DNA of 64,000 nt from Archangium violaceum (GCF_016859125.1 NZ_CP069338.1:4589501-4653500); one strand, 5' to 3'. Positions 17,549 through 26,514 are shown, counted from the first letter of the stretch. The notes: generated by a model not told the origin, from the sequence alone. Numbers and translations are program-made.

Positions 17549-18985
17549 TCAGTTACCGGCCAGGAAGTCGATTCGCAGGGACTGGCCCCAGTCTCCACCC
17601 GCGCGGCTCGGGTCGGTCCGCGTCACCACCACGTTGAACCCCCTGTTCGTCACGCTCCGGACGGTGACGTTGAACGTGTCCGAGCAGTCCCAGCACTCGC
17701 TGCGCGGTGAGGCGAGGACGGTCGGGGGCGACGAGAACGCCATCGGGAACCAGAACGAGTAGGTGTAGTTGCACTTCACGACGGGGTAGCCGCCGCACCG
17801 GCCGGGAGGGTTCAGCACGAACGTGCCCATCTGCACCCGCTGGAACGTGGTGCCTCCGCCCACCTGGAGGGCTCCGACGCTCGCCTTTCCGCTGATGGAC
17901 ATCCGGGCATCCTGCGGCGCGCCGTCCTGGTTCTGGATGTAGTGGCCGCTGCCGCCCGGCATATCCGAGCCGGTGAGCGGGCCGCTGGCCCAGCCCGTCC
18001 CGGTGCTCCGCAGGACGTTGCCCGCCGCGCCCGGCGAGTCCAGTCCCGTACCGCCGTTCGCGGCCGGCAGGACTCCGCTCACGTCGCTCTCCAGCGCCAC
18101 GGGCCCCCACGAGGGCGTGTCACCCCCGTGCAGCACCTGCGTCGGGGCGCCCGGCGCGAGCGCGGTCCAGTGCCCGTCATGCGAGTACAGCAGCTGTCCT
18201 TCCCCGTCCGGAAGCGGTGGCAGCCTCACGTCGGAGCCCTCCGTCACCGTGCCCGGGCCCTTTCCGAACACCACTTCGAAGGTGGCCGGGCTCAGGCCGT
18301 CATAGCTGCCGCCCTGGAGCCCCGTTCCCGCCGTCAGCGGCGAGGGCGAGGTGGGCGCCCACTGGCTTCCATCGAAGCGGAGTTGCTGCCCGGGGGCCGG
18401 CGCGAGCTCGGACACGGGGACGTTCTGGAGGCCCACCACCCGCGTGCCCTCTTGTGGCCCCGTCACGTCACCGCGCAGCTCACCCGAGAAGCGCATCGCC
18501 TCCTCCGCGTACCGGGCCCAGGCCGCGCTCGCCACCGGCATGAAGCGCTGGTCCGTGAGCAGCACGTAGTCGCCCCGCTTGTGTGCGTAGAGCACGACCC
18601 GGACGTCCGGCGCCGTCAGGACGTTGTGCTCGCTCGGGGTGAGGTAGCGCTGCTGGAAGTCCTCGGAGACGTCGTTGCCATCGGCGTAGACGAGCACCTC
18701 GCCGTCGAAGGAGTGGGTCGCGTAGAAGCGGCCGATCTCCGAGTACAGCAGCGTGCCCGAGGAGTCGTCGCCCACCGTGCCGCCACTGCGCCAGTCGAGC
18801 CGGCCCTCGAACCAGCCGAAGAGGCTCTGGCAATCACGAATCGATGTCGCGCTCGTCTGACTGACGTCCCTGAGCTCGCATTGGATGCGGATGCTGACCG
18901 CGCGCGGGCTGGTCTGCGCTCGGGCCGGAAGGGGAAGGGCCAACAACAACATATACAGAAGGAAAAGAATTCGTTTCGGGGGCAT
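17549..18985 (-). CDS. secreted tail-fibre-like protein with C-terminal H-type lectin domain
   Basis: The 478-residue product starts at MPPKRILFLLYMLLLALPLP, with cleavage after ARA. Residues ~25-185 form a globular domain with two early Cys. Residues ~200-370 are made of phage tail-fibre-like segments (LTAGTGLQGGSYDGLS, GVLPAANGGTGLDSPGAAGN, STGTGWASGPL), typical of trimeric fibres. The last ~80 residues (MAFSSPPTVLASPRSE, VTNRGFNVVV, DWGQSLRIDFLAGN) match the H-type lectin fold, which binds GalNAc-like sugars in animals and slime moulds. An upstream in-frame ATG at 19102 gives an Arg-rich leader and is unlikely. A surface or extracellular adhesin is the best guess; no other phage genes are nearby. 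Confidence 0.65.
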   Translation of the reverse strand: MPPKRILFLLYMLLLALPLPARAQTSPRAVSIRIQCELRDVSQTSATSIRDCQSLFGWFEGRLDWRSGGTVGDDSSGTLLYSEIGRFYATHSFDGEVLVYADGNDVSEDFQQRYLTPSEHNVLTAPDVRVVLYAHKRGDYVLLTDQRFMPVASAAWARYAEEAMRFSGELRGDVTGPQEGTRVVGLQNVPVSELAPAPGQQLRFDGSQWAPTSPSPLTAGTGLQGGSYDGLSPATFEVVFGKGPGTVTEGSDVRLPPLPDGEGQLLYSHDGHWTALAPGAPTQVLHGGDTPSWGPVALESDVSGVLPAANGGTGLDSPGAAGNVLRSTGTGWASGPLTGSDMPGGSGHYIQNQDGAPQDARMSISGKASVGALQVGGGTTFQRVQMGTFVLNPPGRCGGYPVVKCNYTYSFWFPMAFSSPPTVLASPRSECWDCSDTFNVTVRSVTNRGFNVVVTRTDPSRAGGDWGQSLRIDFLAGN

Positions 18986-19188
18986 GACGTCTCCGCCTTG
19001 GGGAGCCCGCCTGGGACGGCTCGGGCCGCGCGAAGGTGGAGACCGTGCAATACCCCGGCAAGCGTGCATTCCCCGAGGAACCCTCCCGGGTTTACAGAAC
19101 ATGACCCTCGAGGACCGGAGATGTTGCGGGGTGTCGTCCCCCGTGTAGAGGAATCGGACGCGAGGGCAATCCGCGAGGAGGGCGTCAG

Positions 19189-19932
19189 GTGTTCGAGTTC
19201 GAAGGAGTCTCCAAGCGCTTCGGTGTCACGTGGGCGCTCCATCCGCTCGACCTGCGTCTGCCCGAGGCTCGCACCACCGTCCTCCTCGGCCCGAGCGGTT
19301 GCGGCAAGTCCACGCTGCTGCGCCTGATGAACGGTTTGCTCCGGCCCGACACCGGTCGCGTCCTCTTCCGGGGTCAGCCCCTGCGCGACGAGGACCTGCT
19401 CACCGTCCGGCAGCACATGGGTTATGCCCTCCAGGGCGGTGGGCTCTTCCCGCACCTCACCGCCCGGGGCAATGCCACCCTCATGGCCCGCTACCTGGAT
19501 TGGCCCGCGGACCGGGTCCACGCCCGGCTGCGCGAGCTCGTCGAGCTCACCCGGTTTCCCCCGGACGCCCTCGAGCGCTACCCCGGCCAGCTCTCCGGGG
19601 GCCAGCGCCAGCGCGTTGGTTTGATGCGCGCGCTGATGCTCGACCCGGATGTGCTCCTGCTCGACGAGCCGCTCGGCGCGTTGGACCCCATGGTCCGCTA
19701 CGAGCTCCAGGGCGACCTGCGCGACATCTTCGCCCGGCTCGGCAAGACGGTGGTGCTCGTCACCCACGACCTGGCCGAGGGCGCCTTCCTCGGTGACCAC
19801 GTGGTGCTGATGCGCGAGGGCCGCATCGTCCAGCAGGGCCCGCTCGCCGAGCTGGAGCGCGCTCCCGCGGAGCCCTTCGTCACCCGCTTCTTCCAGGCCC
19901 AGCGTCTGCCCCTCGAGGGGCGCCCGTCATGA
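19189..19932 (+). CDS. osmoprotectant-type ABC transporter ATP-binding protein
   Basis: The 247-residue ATPase has Walker A GPSGCGKST, Q-loop QGGGLFPHLT, signature LSGGQRQRVG, Walker B VLLLDEP and switch His in VTHD. Closest families are the ATPases of quaternary-amine or osmoprotectant importers (OpuCA, OsmV type), although it ends soon after the core and lacks the CBS pair of OpuCA. The start is a GTG. Its stop overlaps the start of the next gene as ATGA, so ATPase and permease are made together. Confidence 0.85.
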   Translation: MFEFEGVSKRFGVTWALHPLDLRLPEARTTVLLGPSGCGKSTLLRLMNGLLRPDTGRVLFRGQPLRDEDLLTVRQHMGYALQGGGLFPHLTARGNATLMARYLDWPADRVHARLRELVELTRFPPDALERYPGQLSGGQRQRVGLMRALMLDPDVLLLDEPLGALDPMVRYELQGDLRDIFARLGKTVVLVTHDLAEGAFLGDHVVLMREGRIVQQGPLAELERAPAEPFVTRFFQAQRLPLEGRPS

Positions 19933-21413
19933 GGGGGCTCGGTGTCTGTCTGGTGGTCGTGCTCGCCGCGTGCTCCGGTGTGTCCTCGGAGGGCCCTGGC
20001 GTGCGCGTGGGCTCCAAGAAGTTCACCGAGTCCGTCATCCTCGGAGACATGGTGACGCAGCTCGCCCGGAGCACCGGCGCGCGGGCCGAGCACCGGCGCG
20101 AGCTCGGGGGCACCCAGGTGCTCTGGCAGGCGCTGCGGCGCGGGGAGATCGACGTCTACCCCGAGTACACCGGCACGCTGCGCCAGGAGATCTTCGCCGG
20201 CCGTCCGCTGCCCGATGACGAGGCCCTGCGCCAGGCGCTCGCCGCCGAGGGTCTGCGCATGAGCGCGCCCCTGGGCTTCAATGACACCTATGCCCTGGGC
20301 ATGAAGGAGGCCGAGGCCGAGCGGCTGGGCATTCGCACCCTCTCGGACCTGCGTAAGCACCCGGAGCTGCGCTTCGGCTTCAGCAACGAGTTCATGGACC
20401 GGGCCGACGGCTGGCCCTCCCTGCGCGCGCGTTATGCGTTGCCGCAGCGGGAGGTGCGCGGGCTCGATCACGACCTGGCCTACCGGGGCCTGGAGAGCGG
20501 CGCCATCCAGGTGACCGACCTGTACTCCACCGACGCGGAGATCGCCTACTACCACCTGCGCGTCCTTGAGGATGACCTCCGGCACTTCCCCGCGTATGAC
20601 GCCGTGCTCCTCTACCGTGCCGATCTGGAGGGGCGTGCTCCCGAGGCCGTTGCGGCGTTCGGGCGGCTCGCGGGCCGCATCTCCGAGCCCGAGATGGTGG
20701 AGCTCAACGCCCGGGCGAAGTTGCAGCGCGTCCCCGAGCGTCAGGTCGCGGCCACGTTCCTGGAGCGCGAGCTGGGCCTCACGGTGACGGTGCGCGGCGA
20801 CAGTGTCCTCGCGAATCTGTGGCGCCACACGCGCGAGCACCTGTTCCTCGTGGGCCTGTCGTTGCTCGCGGCCATCGGGGTCGCGGTGCCCCTGGGCGTG
20901 CTGGTGGCCCGCAGGCCGAGGTGGGGCAAGGGCGTGCTCGCGCTCGCCGGTATCATCCAGACGGTGCCCTCGCTGGCGCTGCTGGTGTTCATGATTCCGC
21001 TACTGGGCATCGGCTCGCGGCCCGCCATCGTGGCGCTGTTCCTCTACAGCCTGCTGCCCATCATCCGGAACACCGCCGCGGGGCTCTCGGGGATTCCTCC
21101 GGAGGTACGTGAGTCCGCTGAAGCGCTGGGGCTGCCCCCCGGCGCTCGCCTGCGTCTGGTGGAGCTGCCCATGGCCGCTCCGTCCATCCTCGCCGGCATC
21201 CAGACGTCCGCCGTCATCAACGTGGGCACCGCCACCCTGGGGGCCCTCATCGGCGCCGGAGGTTATGGACAGCCCATCCTCACCGGCATCCGGCTGGATG
21301 ACACCGCGCTCATCCTCCAGGGCGCTGTGCCCGCGGCGGTGCTCGCGTTGCTCGTCAGTGGGTTGTTCGAGCTCGTCGAGCGGCTCGTGGTTCCCCGGGG
21401 TCTACGGCTTTAG
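19929..21413 (+). CDS. fused substrate-binding protein and permease of osmoprotectant ABC transporter
   Basis: The 494-residue product fuses two transporter parts. Residues 1-20 are a lipoprotein-like signal (VVLAACSG). Residues ~25-290 are a glycine betaine/choline-type binding domain starting VRVGSKKFTESVILGDMV and containing DVYPEYTGTLRQEIF. Residues ~300-494 are the permease, with about five helices and the ATPase-contact loop AEALGLPPGARLRLVELPMA. Order (binding domain first) is the reverse of EgtU-like fusions, in which the binding domain is C-terminal. The likely substrate is a quaternary amine such as betaine or choline, but related systems carry ergothioneine or other solutes. It pairs with the ATPase at 19189-19932. 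Confidence 0.85.
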   Translation: MRGLGVCLVVVLAACSGVSSEGPGVRVGSKKFTESVILGDMVTQLARSTGARAEHRRELGGTQVLWQALRRGEIDVYPEYTGTLRQEIFAGRPLPDDEALRQALAAEGLRMSAPLGFNDTYALGMKEAEAERLGIRTLSDLRKHPELRFGFSNEFMDRADGWPSLRARYALPQREVRGLDHDLAYRGLESGAIQVTDLYSTDAEIAYYHLRVLEDDLRHFPAYDAVLLYRADLEGRAPEAVAAFGRLAGRISEPEMVELNARAKLQRVPERQVAATFLERELGLTVTVRGDSVLANLWRHTREHLFLVGLSLLAAIGVAVPLGVLVARRPRWGKGVLALAGIIQTVPSLALLVFMIPLLGIGSRPAIVALFLYSLLPIIRNTAAGLSGIPPEVRESAEALGLPPGARLRLVELPMAAPSILAGIQTSAVINVGTATLGALIGAGGYGQPILTGIRLDDTALILQGAVPAAVLALLVSGLFELVERLVVPRGLRL

Positions 21414-21430
21414 TGGAACACGCGGGTGAC

Positions 21431-21469
21431 GACCCTCACCCCCCGCCCTCTCCCAGAGGGAGAGGGGGC
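21431..21469. repeat. REP-like palindromic repeat, copy 5
   Basis: CCCTCACCCCCC, then CCCTCTCCC-aga-GGGAGAGGG, 17 bases after the permease stop. It may act as a 3' stabiliser or terminator for the transporter mRNA. Confidence 0.9.
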
Positions 21470-21542
21470 ATCGCTGGACGGTCCTCGGTGGCCATGTTAC
21501 GCCGCGCTGGCCCTGGACGGGCCAAACCCAAAGGAAAGTCAT

Positions 21543-22007
21543 ATGCGCAAGGCCATGTTCGTGGCTGTTGGTGTCGTGTCTCTTGCCTCGACGATGTGGA
21601 GCTGTGCCGATAACGCCCAGGCGGAGGAGTCCTGGACGTTGACCACCATCGCCGACGCCCGCAGCGGAATCGCCTCGCCGGTGGACCTGGGGGCCCCCGG
21701 TGACTCGCCGGGCGATATGTTTGTGTTTGATCAGCCGCTGTTGAACGCAGCCAGGGAGAATATTGGTTCGAACAGTGGCTTCTGCATCCGCACGCTGCCC
21801 GGCCAGTTCAGTGAGTGCCAGTGGACGCTCACGATGGCCGATGGATCCATCACCGTCGCGGGCCGGGAGGCCGAGAGCGGCCCCTCCTCGATTCCCATCG
21901 TCGGCGGCACGGGCGCCTATGAGGGGGCGAGCGGTGTGCTGCTCACCACCCCCAACGGAGACAGGACGTTCACCCAGGTGCTCACGTTCCTGAAGCCGAA
22001 GCGGTAG
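21543..22007 (+). CDS. exported allene-oxide-cyclase-like barrel protein
   Basis: The 154-residue product has a signal peptide (MRKAMFVAVGVVSLASTMWS) with a Cys (SCADN) that could be a lipidation site. The rest is a small beta barrel: SPGDMFVFDQPLLNA, GFCIRTLPGQFSECQWTLTM, GSITVAGREAESG and PIVGGTGAYEGASGVL. This is the pattern of allene oxide cyclase-like or dirigent-like barrels in secreted actinobacterial proteins. No enzymatic role is established for the bacterial members. The start has a good AAAGGA upstream. It lies alone between the transporter and a convergent DUF2378 gene. Confidence 0.7.
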   Translation: MRKAMFVAVGVVSLASTMWSCADNAQAEESWTLTTIADARSGIASPVDLGAPGDSPGDMFVFDQPLLNAARENIGSNSGFCIRTLPGQFSECQWTLTMADGSITVAGREAESGPSSIPIVGGTGAYEGASGVLLTTPNGDRTFTQVLTFLKPKR

Positions 22008-22124
22008 GTTTCCCGGGGCTCTCGCGTGGCCCTTTTCAGCGGGTTCCACGCGCCAACCTCGGATGTCGGACCCACCTGTCCCGGGCCGGAAGCCATCGGC
22101 TTGGGGCGGCTCACCCGGGGCGGC

Positions 22125-22751
22125 TCAGAAGGTGAGGTGGAAGCTGGACGTGCCCAGCGACGCGTCGTGGCGCACCAGGTCCATCTGGATGCCGGACACG
22201 CCGGCGGCCTGGAAGGCGGTGGTGAGCGCGCCTCGGGTGAACTGGGGCGGCTCGACGTGGACCCCCGACGACAGGAAGAACTCGGGGAGCGGCCGGAGGG
22301 TGAGCTCCCAGCGGCTCTTCCCGGGCAGCTCGTGCACGGAGGCACCCAGGTAGTTGTTCAGCATCCGCAGTTGGTTGGGCAGCCGGTGCATCGTGCGTTC
22401 CGGGCCCACCGCCCGGGCGCGGGCGTTCATCACCTCGCCCATGCGGGACCGGAGGATCCGCGCCATGAACCGCCGTCCGAGCGCGAACTCCGCGCCAGGC
22501 GAGGACAGGTGCGAGTAGAGCGCGCCGGAGAGGACGTGGATGGCACCCACCCACGCGGCGCTCGGGTAGATCGCGTGGGGCTCCCGCGATGAGAGCCCCA
22601 GCCCGGCGAGCGCCTCGCTCGCCCTCGGATGGAGCAGCTCCATGTCGGTCAGCAACAGCTCCATCACGTGGCCGAAGACGACGGGCTCGCGGCGGAGGGA
22701 GTAGGGGGAGGGCGTCCAGGTGCTCGAGCGGGGCTGTTCCATGCCCGCCAT
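22125..22751 (-). CDS. DUF2378 (TIGR02265) family protein, paralogue 2
   Basis: This 208-residue protein matches the same layout as the gene at 8354-8923: YPSAAWVGAIHVLSGALY, FALGRRFMARILRS, VGPERTMHRLPNQLRMLNNYLGASV and a C-terminal barrel-like strand pattern. It is more divergent, and the GLDLD-type segment is only partly kept. No signal peptide. Function of the family is unknown. The start may be Met1 or Met4. It is divergent from the large membrane protein gene at 22859, with a 107-base AT-richer gap between them that should contain both promoters. Confidence 0.7.
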   Translation of the reverse strand: MAGMEQPRSSTWTPSPYSLRREPVVFGHVMELLLTDMELLHPRASEALAGLGLSSREPHAIYPSAAWVGAIHVLSGALYSHLSSPGAEFALGRRFMARILRSRMGEVMNARARAVGPERTMHRLPNQLRMLNNYLGASVHELPGKSRWELTLRPLPEFFLSSGVHVEPPQFTRGALTTAFQAAGVSGIQMDLVRHDASLGTSSFHLTF

Positions 22752-22858
22752 GACACACCTGCTCTTTTTCCGCTCTTTTGCCGCTACATTAAGAATTGTT
22801 GAGAGAACGGGGAGGGGAGCGGTACCTGGGATTGCGGCCCTGGTATGGTAGTCGGGTT

Positions 22859-24631
22859 ATGGACACTCCCCCGTCCCGCCTTGCTCGTTGGCTGTCCTTT
22901 CCCCGCGTCCTCTGGGTCTCCCTGGGCGCCGCGCTGGCGTTCTGCCTGCTGGTGCTGAGGGCGGGCTTCATGCCCGACGACTTCGTCTACCTGGGCATCC
23001 TCGGGAAGGTGCCGCCGCCGGCGCCGCTCGCCAACTCGGCCTTCGATCTGTACCGCATCGCCGCGGGGGATGCCGCCGCGCAACATGCGCTCATGGAGAA
23101 GGGGGTCTTCCCCTGGTGGGTGTTGCCCGAGCTCAAGGTCGCCTTCTGGCGGCCGCTCTCCAGCGCGCTCTTCGCGATGGACTACTCGCTCTTCGGCACC
23201 CGGGCACTGGGCTACCACGTGCACTCGGTGCTCTGGTACCTGGGCCTGGTGGCGCTGGCCGGCGCGCTGATGCGGCGCGTGCTGCCCGGGGCCCTGGGCG
23301 CGCTCGCGCTGCTGCTCTTCGCCATCGACGACTCGCACGCCGCCACCGTGGGGTGGTTGGCCAACCGCAGCGCGGTGGTCTCCATGCTCTTCTCCTTGGT
23401 GGGCCTGTGCCTGCACCTGGAGTGGCGCGAGAAGGGCCGCACCTGGGCGCTGCCCCTCTCGGTGCTCTCCCTGGTGGTGGCGCTCGCGGGCGGCGAGACG
23501 GCGTTGATCGTCCTCGGCTATCTGGTCGCCTATGAGTTGCTGGGGGCCCCGGGCCGGCCCGCCGAGCGGCTCCGCGCGCTCGTCCCCACGGGCCTGGTGC
23601 TGCTCGTCTACATGGGGGTGCACCAGAAGCTGAACTACGGTGCCTCGGGCTCGGACATGTACCTGGATCCGCTGGACAGCCCCCTCTACTGGCTGAAGAC
23701 GGCGCTCATCCGGGTGCCCATCAACCTGGGCGGCATCCTGCTCAACGCCCCCGTGGACTTCGCGGGCGAGGCCCGTCTCGAGGGCATCATGCTGGGCGTG
23801 GGGCTCGCCGCCCTGGTGGTGGTGGGGCTGTTGCTGCGCGCCTGCTGGACCGGCCTGGAGGACGCGGAGCGCCGTCACGTCCGCTGGCTGCTGGTGGGCG
23901 CCTTCCTCTCCACGTGGTTCGCGGCCTCCACCTTCCCCTCCTCGCGCACGCTGTTCGTGCCGAGCCTGGGTGGCGCGGTCGCCGTCGCCGTGGTGCTGCA
24001 CCACGCCTGGCGCCGGCGCGAGCGCTCCTGGCGCGGGAAGGCCGTGGTCGCCGGCGCCGGTGCCCTGGTGCTGCTCCACGTGGTCGCCGCGCCCTACGTC
24101 TGGTGGAGCACCATCAACCTGTTCTCCACCGTCTCCGCCAGCAATGATCGGCTCCAGCTGCGCTTCCAGGAGCAGTTCGACATGGCGCGCCTCCCCGAGC
24201 AGCGCGTGGTGGTGCTCAACGCGCCGAACGCCATGGTGGGCATCTACACCTCGGTGCAGTGGTGGGCGACCGGCAAGGTGCTCCCGCGCGCCTGGTGGAC
24301 GCTCTCCTACGCCTCGGGCGAGCACCACATCACCCGCACCGGTCCGTCCACGCTCGAGGTGGCGCTGGAGCACGGCCGCTTCCTCACCACCATCGGCGAG
24401 CGCATCCACCGCTCCAGCCGCTTCCCCCTGGCCGCCGGGCACGAGGTCTCCATGGAGGGCTTGAGGGTGAAGGTGCTGGAGGCGGACACCGGAGGGCCCC
24501 GGAAGCTGTCCTTCACCTTCGACGTGCCCCTGGAGGACCCCTCGCTCGTGCTGCTCCACTTCAAGGATCGCAAGCTGCAGCGCTTCACGCCTCCGCCCCA
24601 GGGCGACGCGGTGTCGTTCTCGTTCCTGTAG
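22859..24631 (+). CDS. polytopic membrane protein, GT-C glycosyltransferase-like
   Basis: This 590-residue protein has 9-11 hydrophobic helices in the first ~410 residues. A soluble C-terminal domain of ~170 residues follows, starting QFDMARLPEQRVVVLNAPNA. The acidic pair MPDDFVY in the first loop after TM1 and the His-containing second loop (ALGYHVHSVLWY) recall GT-C enzymes such as ArnT or Pmt, which use lipid-linked sugar donors. Family assignment is tentative. The start MDTPPSRL is preferred to an ATG at 22796. The gene precedes the Sir2 gene by 25 bases, so they may share a transcript. Confidence 0.65.
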   Translation: MDTPPSRLARWLSFPRVLWVSLGAALAFCLLVLRAGFMPDDFVYLGILGKVPPPAPLANSAFDLYRIAAGDAAAQHALMEKGVFPWWVLPELKVAFWRPLSSALFAMDYSLFGTRALGYHVHSVLWYLGLVALAGALMRRVLPGALGALALLLFAIDDSHAATVGWLANRSAVVSMLFSLVGLCLHLEWREKGRTWALPLSVLSLVVALAGGETALIVLGYLVAYELLGAPGRPAERLRALVPTGLVLLVYMGVHQKLNYGASGSDMYLDPLDSPLYWLKTALIRVPINLGGILLNAPVDFAGEARLEGIMLGVGLAALVVVGLLLRACWTGLEDAERRHVRWLLVGAFLSTWFAASTFPSSRTLFVPSLGGAVAVAVVLHHAWRRRERSWRGKAVVAGAGALVLLHVVAAPYVWWSTINLFSTVSASNDRLQLRFQEQFDMARLPEQRVVVLNAPNAMVGIYTSVQWWATGKVLPRAWWTLSYASGEHHITRTGPSTLEVALEHGRFLTTIGERIHRSSRFPLAAGHEVSMEGLRVKVLEADTGGPRKLSFTFDVPLEDPSLVLLHFKDRKLQRFTPPPQGDAVSFSFL

Positions 24632-24656
24632 TGGCTCGCACGAGGAGGGGAGAGGG

Positions 24657-25493
24657 ATGACCCGGATGCGCCAGGAGCTTCGCCGTGCCGCCGACGTGCT
24701 GCGTTCCGCCCAGGCCCTCCTCATCGGAGCGGGGGCCGGCATGGGCGTGGACTCGGGCCTGCCCGACTTCCGTGGCAACGAGGGCTTCTGGCGCGCCTAC
24801 CCCGCCTACGGGAAGCTCGGGCTCGATTTCTCCTCCCTGGCCAACCCCCAGTGGTTCGAGAGGGAGCCCGAGCTCGCCTGGGGGTTCTACGGCCATCGGC
24901 TCGGGCTGTACCGCGCGACGGCTCCCCACCCGGGCTTCGCGCTGCTGCGCTCCTGGGGCTCGCGCATGAAGCACGGCGCCTCCGTCTTCACCTCCAACGT
25001 CGACGGCCACTTCCAGAAGGCCGGGTTCCCGGAGGAGCGTCTCTTCGAAATCCACGGCTCCATCCACTTCGTGCAGTGTCTCGGCTCCTGCACGGACGTC
25101 GTTTCCGCCGATGCGTACTCCGTGGACGTGGACCCGGAGACCTTTCGCGCCAGGCCGCCGCTTCCCGTCTGCTCCCGCTGCGGCTCGCTCGTGCGGCCCA
25201 ACATCCTCATGTTCAACGACTGGGATTGGAACGACTCGCGCAGCCAGGCTCAGGAGCGGCGCCTCACGCGGTGGTTGGACGCGGTGGCGCCTGGCACGCT
25301 GGCCGTCGTCGAGTGCGGCGCGGGCACCGCCATCCCTTCCGTGCGGCGTTTCTGTGAGCGCATGGCCGCGAGCCGGGGCACGTTGATTCGCATCAACGTG
25401 CGCGAGCCCCAGGTTCCTACCGGCGGCATCAGTTTGCCCCTGCGGGCGCTGGAGGCTCTGCGGGGCATCGATGAGGAACTGGCCCGGGGGTGA
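24657..25493 (+). CDS. Sir2-family NAD-dependent protein deacylase
   Basis: The 278-residue protein shows GAGAGMGVDSGLPDFRG (24-40), TSNVDGHFQKAG (112-123; Asn114, Asp116) and catalytic His133 in EIHGS. Zinc-site cysteines are at 141, 145, 172 and 175, and VECGAGTAIPSVR is the late NAD loop. It belongs to the Sir2-like NAD-dependent deacylases, which remove acyl groups from lysine using NAD. The loop GMGVDSG instead of GISxESG is a variant seen in SIR2-like proteins, some of which act in defence, but no defence partner lies beside it. Two ATG (24657, 24666) are possible starts after gaggggagagg. Confidence 0.8.
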   Translation: MTRMRQELRRAADVLRSAQALLIGAGAGMGVDSGLPDFRGNEGFWRAYPAYGKLGLDFSSLANPQWFEREPELAWGFYGHRLGLYRATAPHPGFALLRSWGSRMKHGASVFTSNVDGHFQKAGFPEERLFEIHGSIHFVQCLGSCTDVVSADAYSVDVDPETFRARPPLPVCSRCGSLVRPNILMFNDWDWNDSRSQAQERRLTRWLDAVAPGTLAVVECGAGTAIPSVRRFCERMAASRGTLIRINVREPQVPTGGISLPLRALEALRGIDEELARG

Positions 25494-25507
25494 AGCCGGG
25501 GAACCGG

Positions 25508-25545
25508 ATACCCTCACCCCGACCCTCTCCCGGGGGGAGAGGGAG
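25508..25545. repeat. REP-like palindromic repeat, copy 6
   Basis: CCCTCACCCC, then CCCTCTCCC-gg-GGGGAGAGGG, lying between the convergent sir2 and ctaA genes directly at the ctaA stop. It may end both transcripts. Confidence 0.9.
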
Positions 25546-25548
25546 TTT

Positions 25549-26514
25549 TCAGGACAGGGAGAGCTCGGACTTCAGTTTTACGTCCGTTCTCGGTGCTCCC
25601 AGGGCGAGGCTCGCCGCGCTCAGCCTCACCAGGACGATCCACACCGCGTCCGCCAACAGCAGGTGCACCAGCTGCATCCACACCGGCGCCAGCAGCGCCA
25701 CGTTCACCATCCCCGCCACCAGTTGCAGCGCGTACAGCATGCCCAGCTGCATCGCCGACCTCCTCACCGCTGGCGACGGACGCTGCCTCGCCACCATCCC
25801 CGCCGAGAACACCACCAGCGCTCCCACCAGCACCGCCAGCACCGGGTGCAGTATCCGCAGCCGCAGCAGGATGTGCGCCGTGGGGGATACGTCCTGTCTC
25901 AGTCCCTCCGCCAGGCTCGTGGCCGGGTAGAGCGTGTCGCCCAGCGCGGCGATGGCCCCGCTCACCCCCAACGTCAGCAGCCCCACCACGCTCCCCACCA
26001 CCAGCCAGCCCGTCAGCCCCTGCCGCCGCCACGTCAGCCGCTCCCCGCCTCCCGCCCACCAGCACGTCAGCGTCATCGCGCCCACCAGCAGGAACGTGTT
26101 GATGAGGTGCGCCCCCATCCACCAGGCCCGCGCGATGGACTCGTTGTCCGCCACCATCTTGAAGAGCACCAGCCCCGCGCCCAGCGCCGCCTCCGTCACC
26201 ATGAAGACGAGCGAGAGTACCGCCCCCGTGCGCACCGGGTGCCCCTTCGCGTGGGCCTTCAGCCCCCACACACACAGCACCACCGCGAACACCATCACCA
26301 GCCCGCTCGTCAGCCGGTGCGTGTACTCGATGAGCGTCTGCACGCTCGGCGCGCGCGGCACCACCTCGCCATTGCACACCGGCCAGTGGTCTCCGCACCC
26401 CGCTCCCGAGCCCGTGGCTCGCACGTACGCGCCCCACAGCACCACCAGCAGCGAGAAGGCGAGGGTGAACCAGCTGAAGACGCGGTAGGCACGGGAGGAG
26501 GCGGAAGGACTCAT
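25549..26514 (-). CDS. ctaA: heme A synthase (CtaA/COX15)
   Basis: The 321-residue protein has eight hydrophobic helices in two four-helix halves. Heme-ligand histidines are present in both halves: His66 (YTHRL), His136 (AHLIN), His223 (LHPV) and His284 (VHLL). A Cys pair at 40 and 47 (GCGDHWPVC) lies in the first extracellular loop, as in bacterial CtaA. It oxidises the methyl group of heme O to make heme A for aa3-type cytochrome oxidases. No ctaB or oxidase gene is adjacent, so it stands alone here. It is divergent from the small RNA locus upstream. Confidence 0.92.
   Translation of the reverse strand: MSPSASSRAYRVFSWFTLAFSLLVVLWGAYVRATGSGAGCGDHWPVCNGEVVPRAPSVQTLIEYTHRLTSGLVMVFAVVLCVWGLKAHAKGHPVRTGAVLSLVFMVTEAALGAGLVLFKMVADNESIARAWWMGAHLINTFLLVGAMTLTCWWAGGGERLTWRRQGLTGWLVVGSVVGLLTLGVSGAIAALGDTLYPATSLAEGLRQDVSPTAHILLRLRILHPVLAVLVGALVVFSAGMVARQRPSPAVRRSAMQLGMLYALQLVAGMVNVALLAPVWMQLVHLLLADAVWIVLVRLSAASLALGAPRTDVKLKSELSLS

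Noticed and set aside
17549-19102. prophage tail-fibre gene
   Set aside because: The fibre-like protein has a bacterial signal peptide and no capsid, terminase, tail or integrase genes are near it.
24657-25493. Sir2 gene as part of a defence system such as Thoeris or DSR
   Set aside because: The protein is a stand-alone deacylase with complete zinc cysteines; neighbours are a glycosyltransferase-like gene and ctaA.
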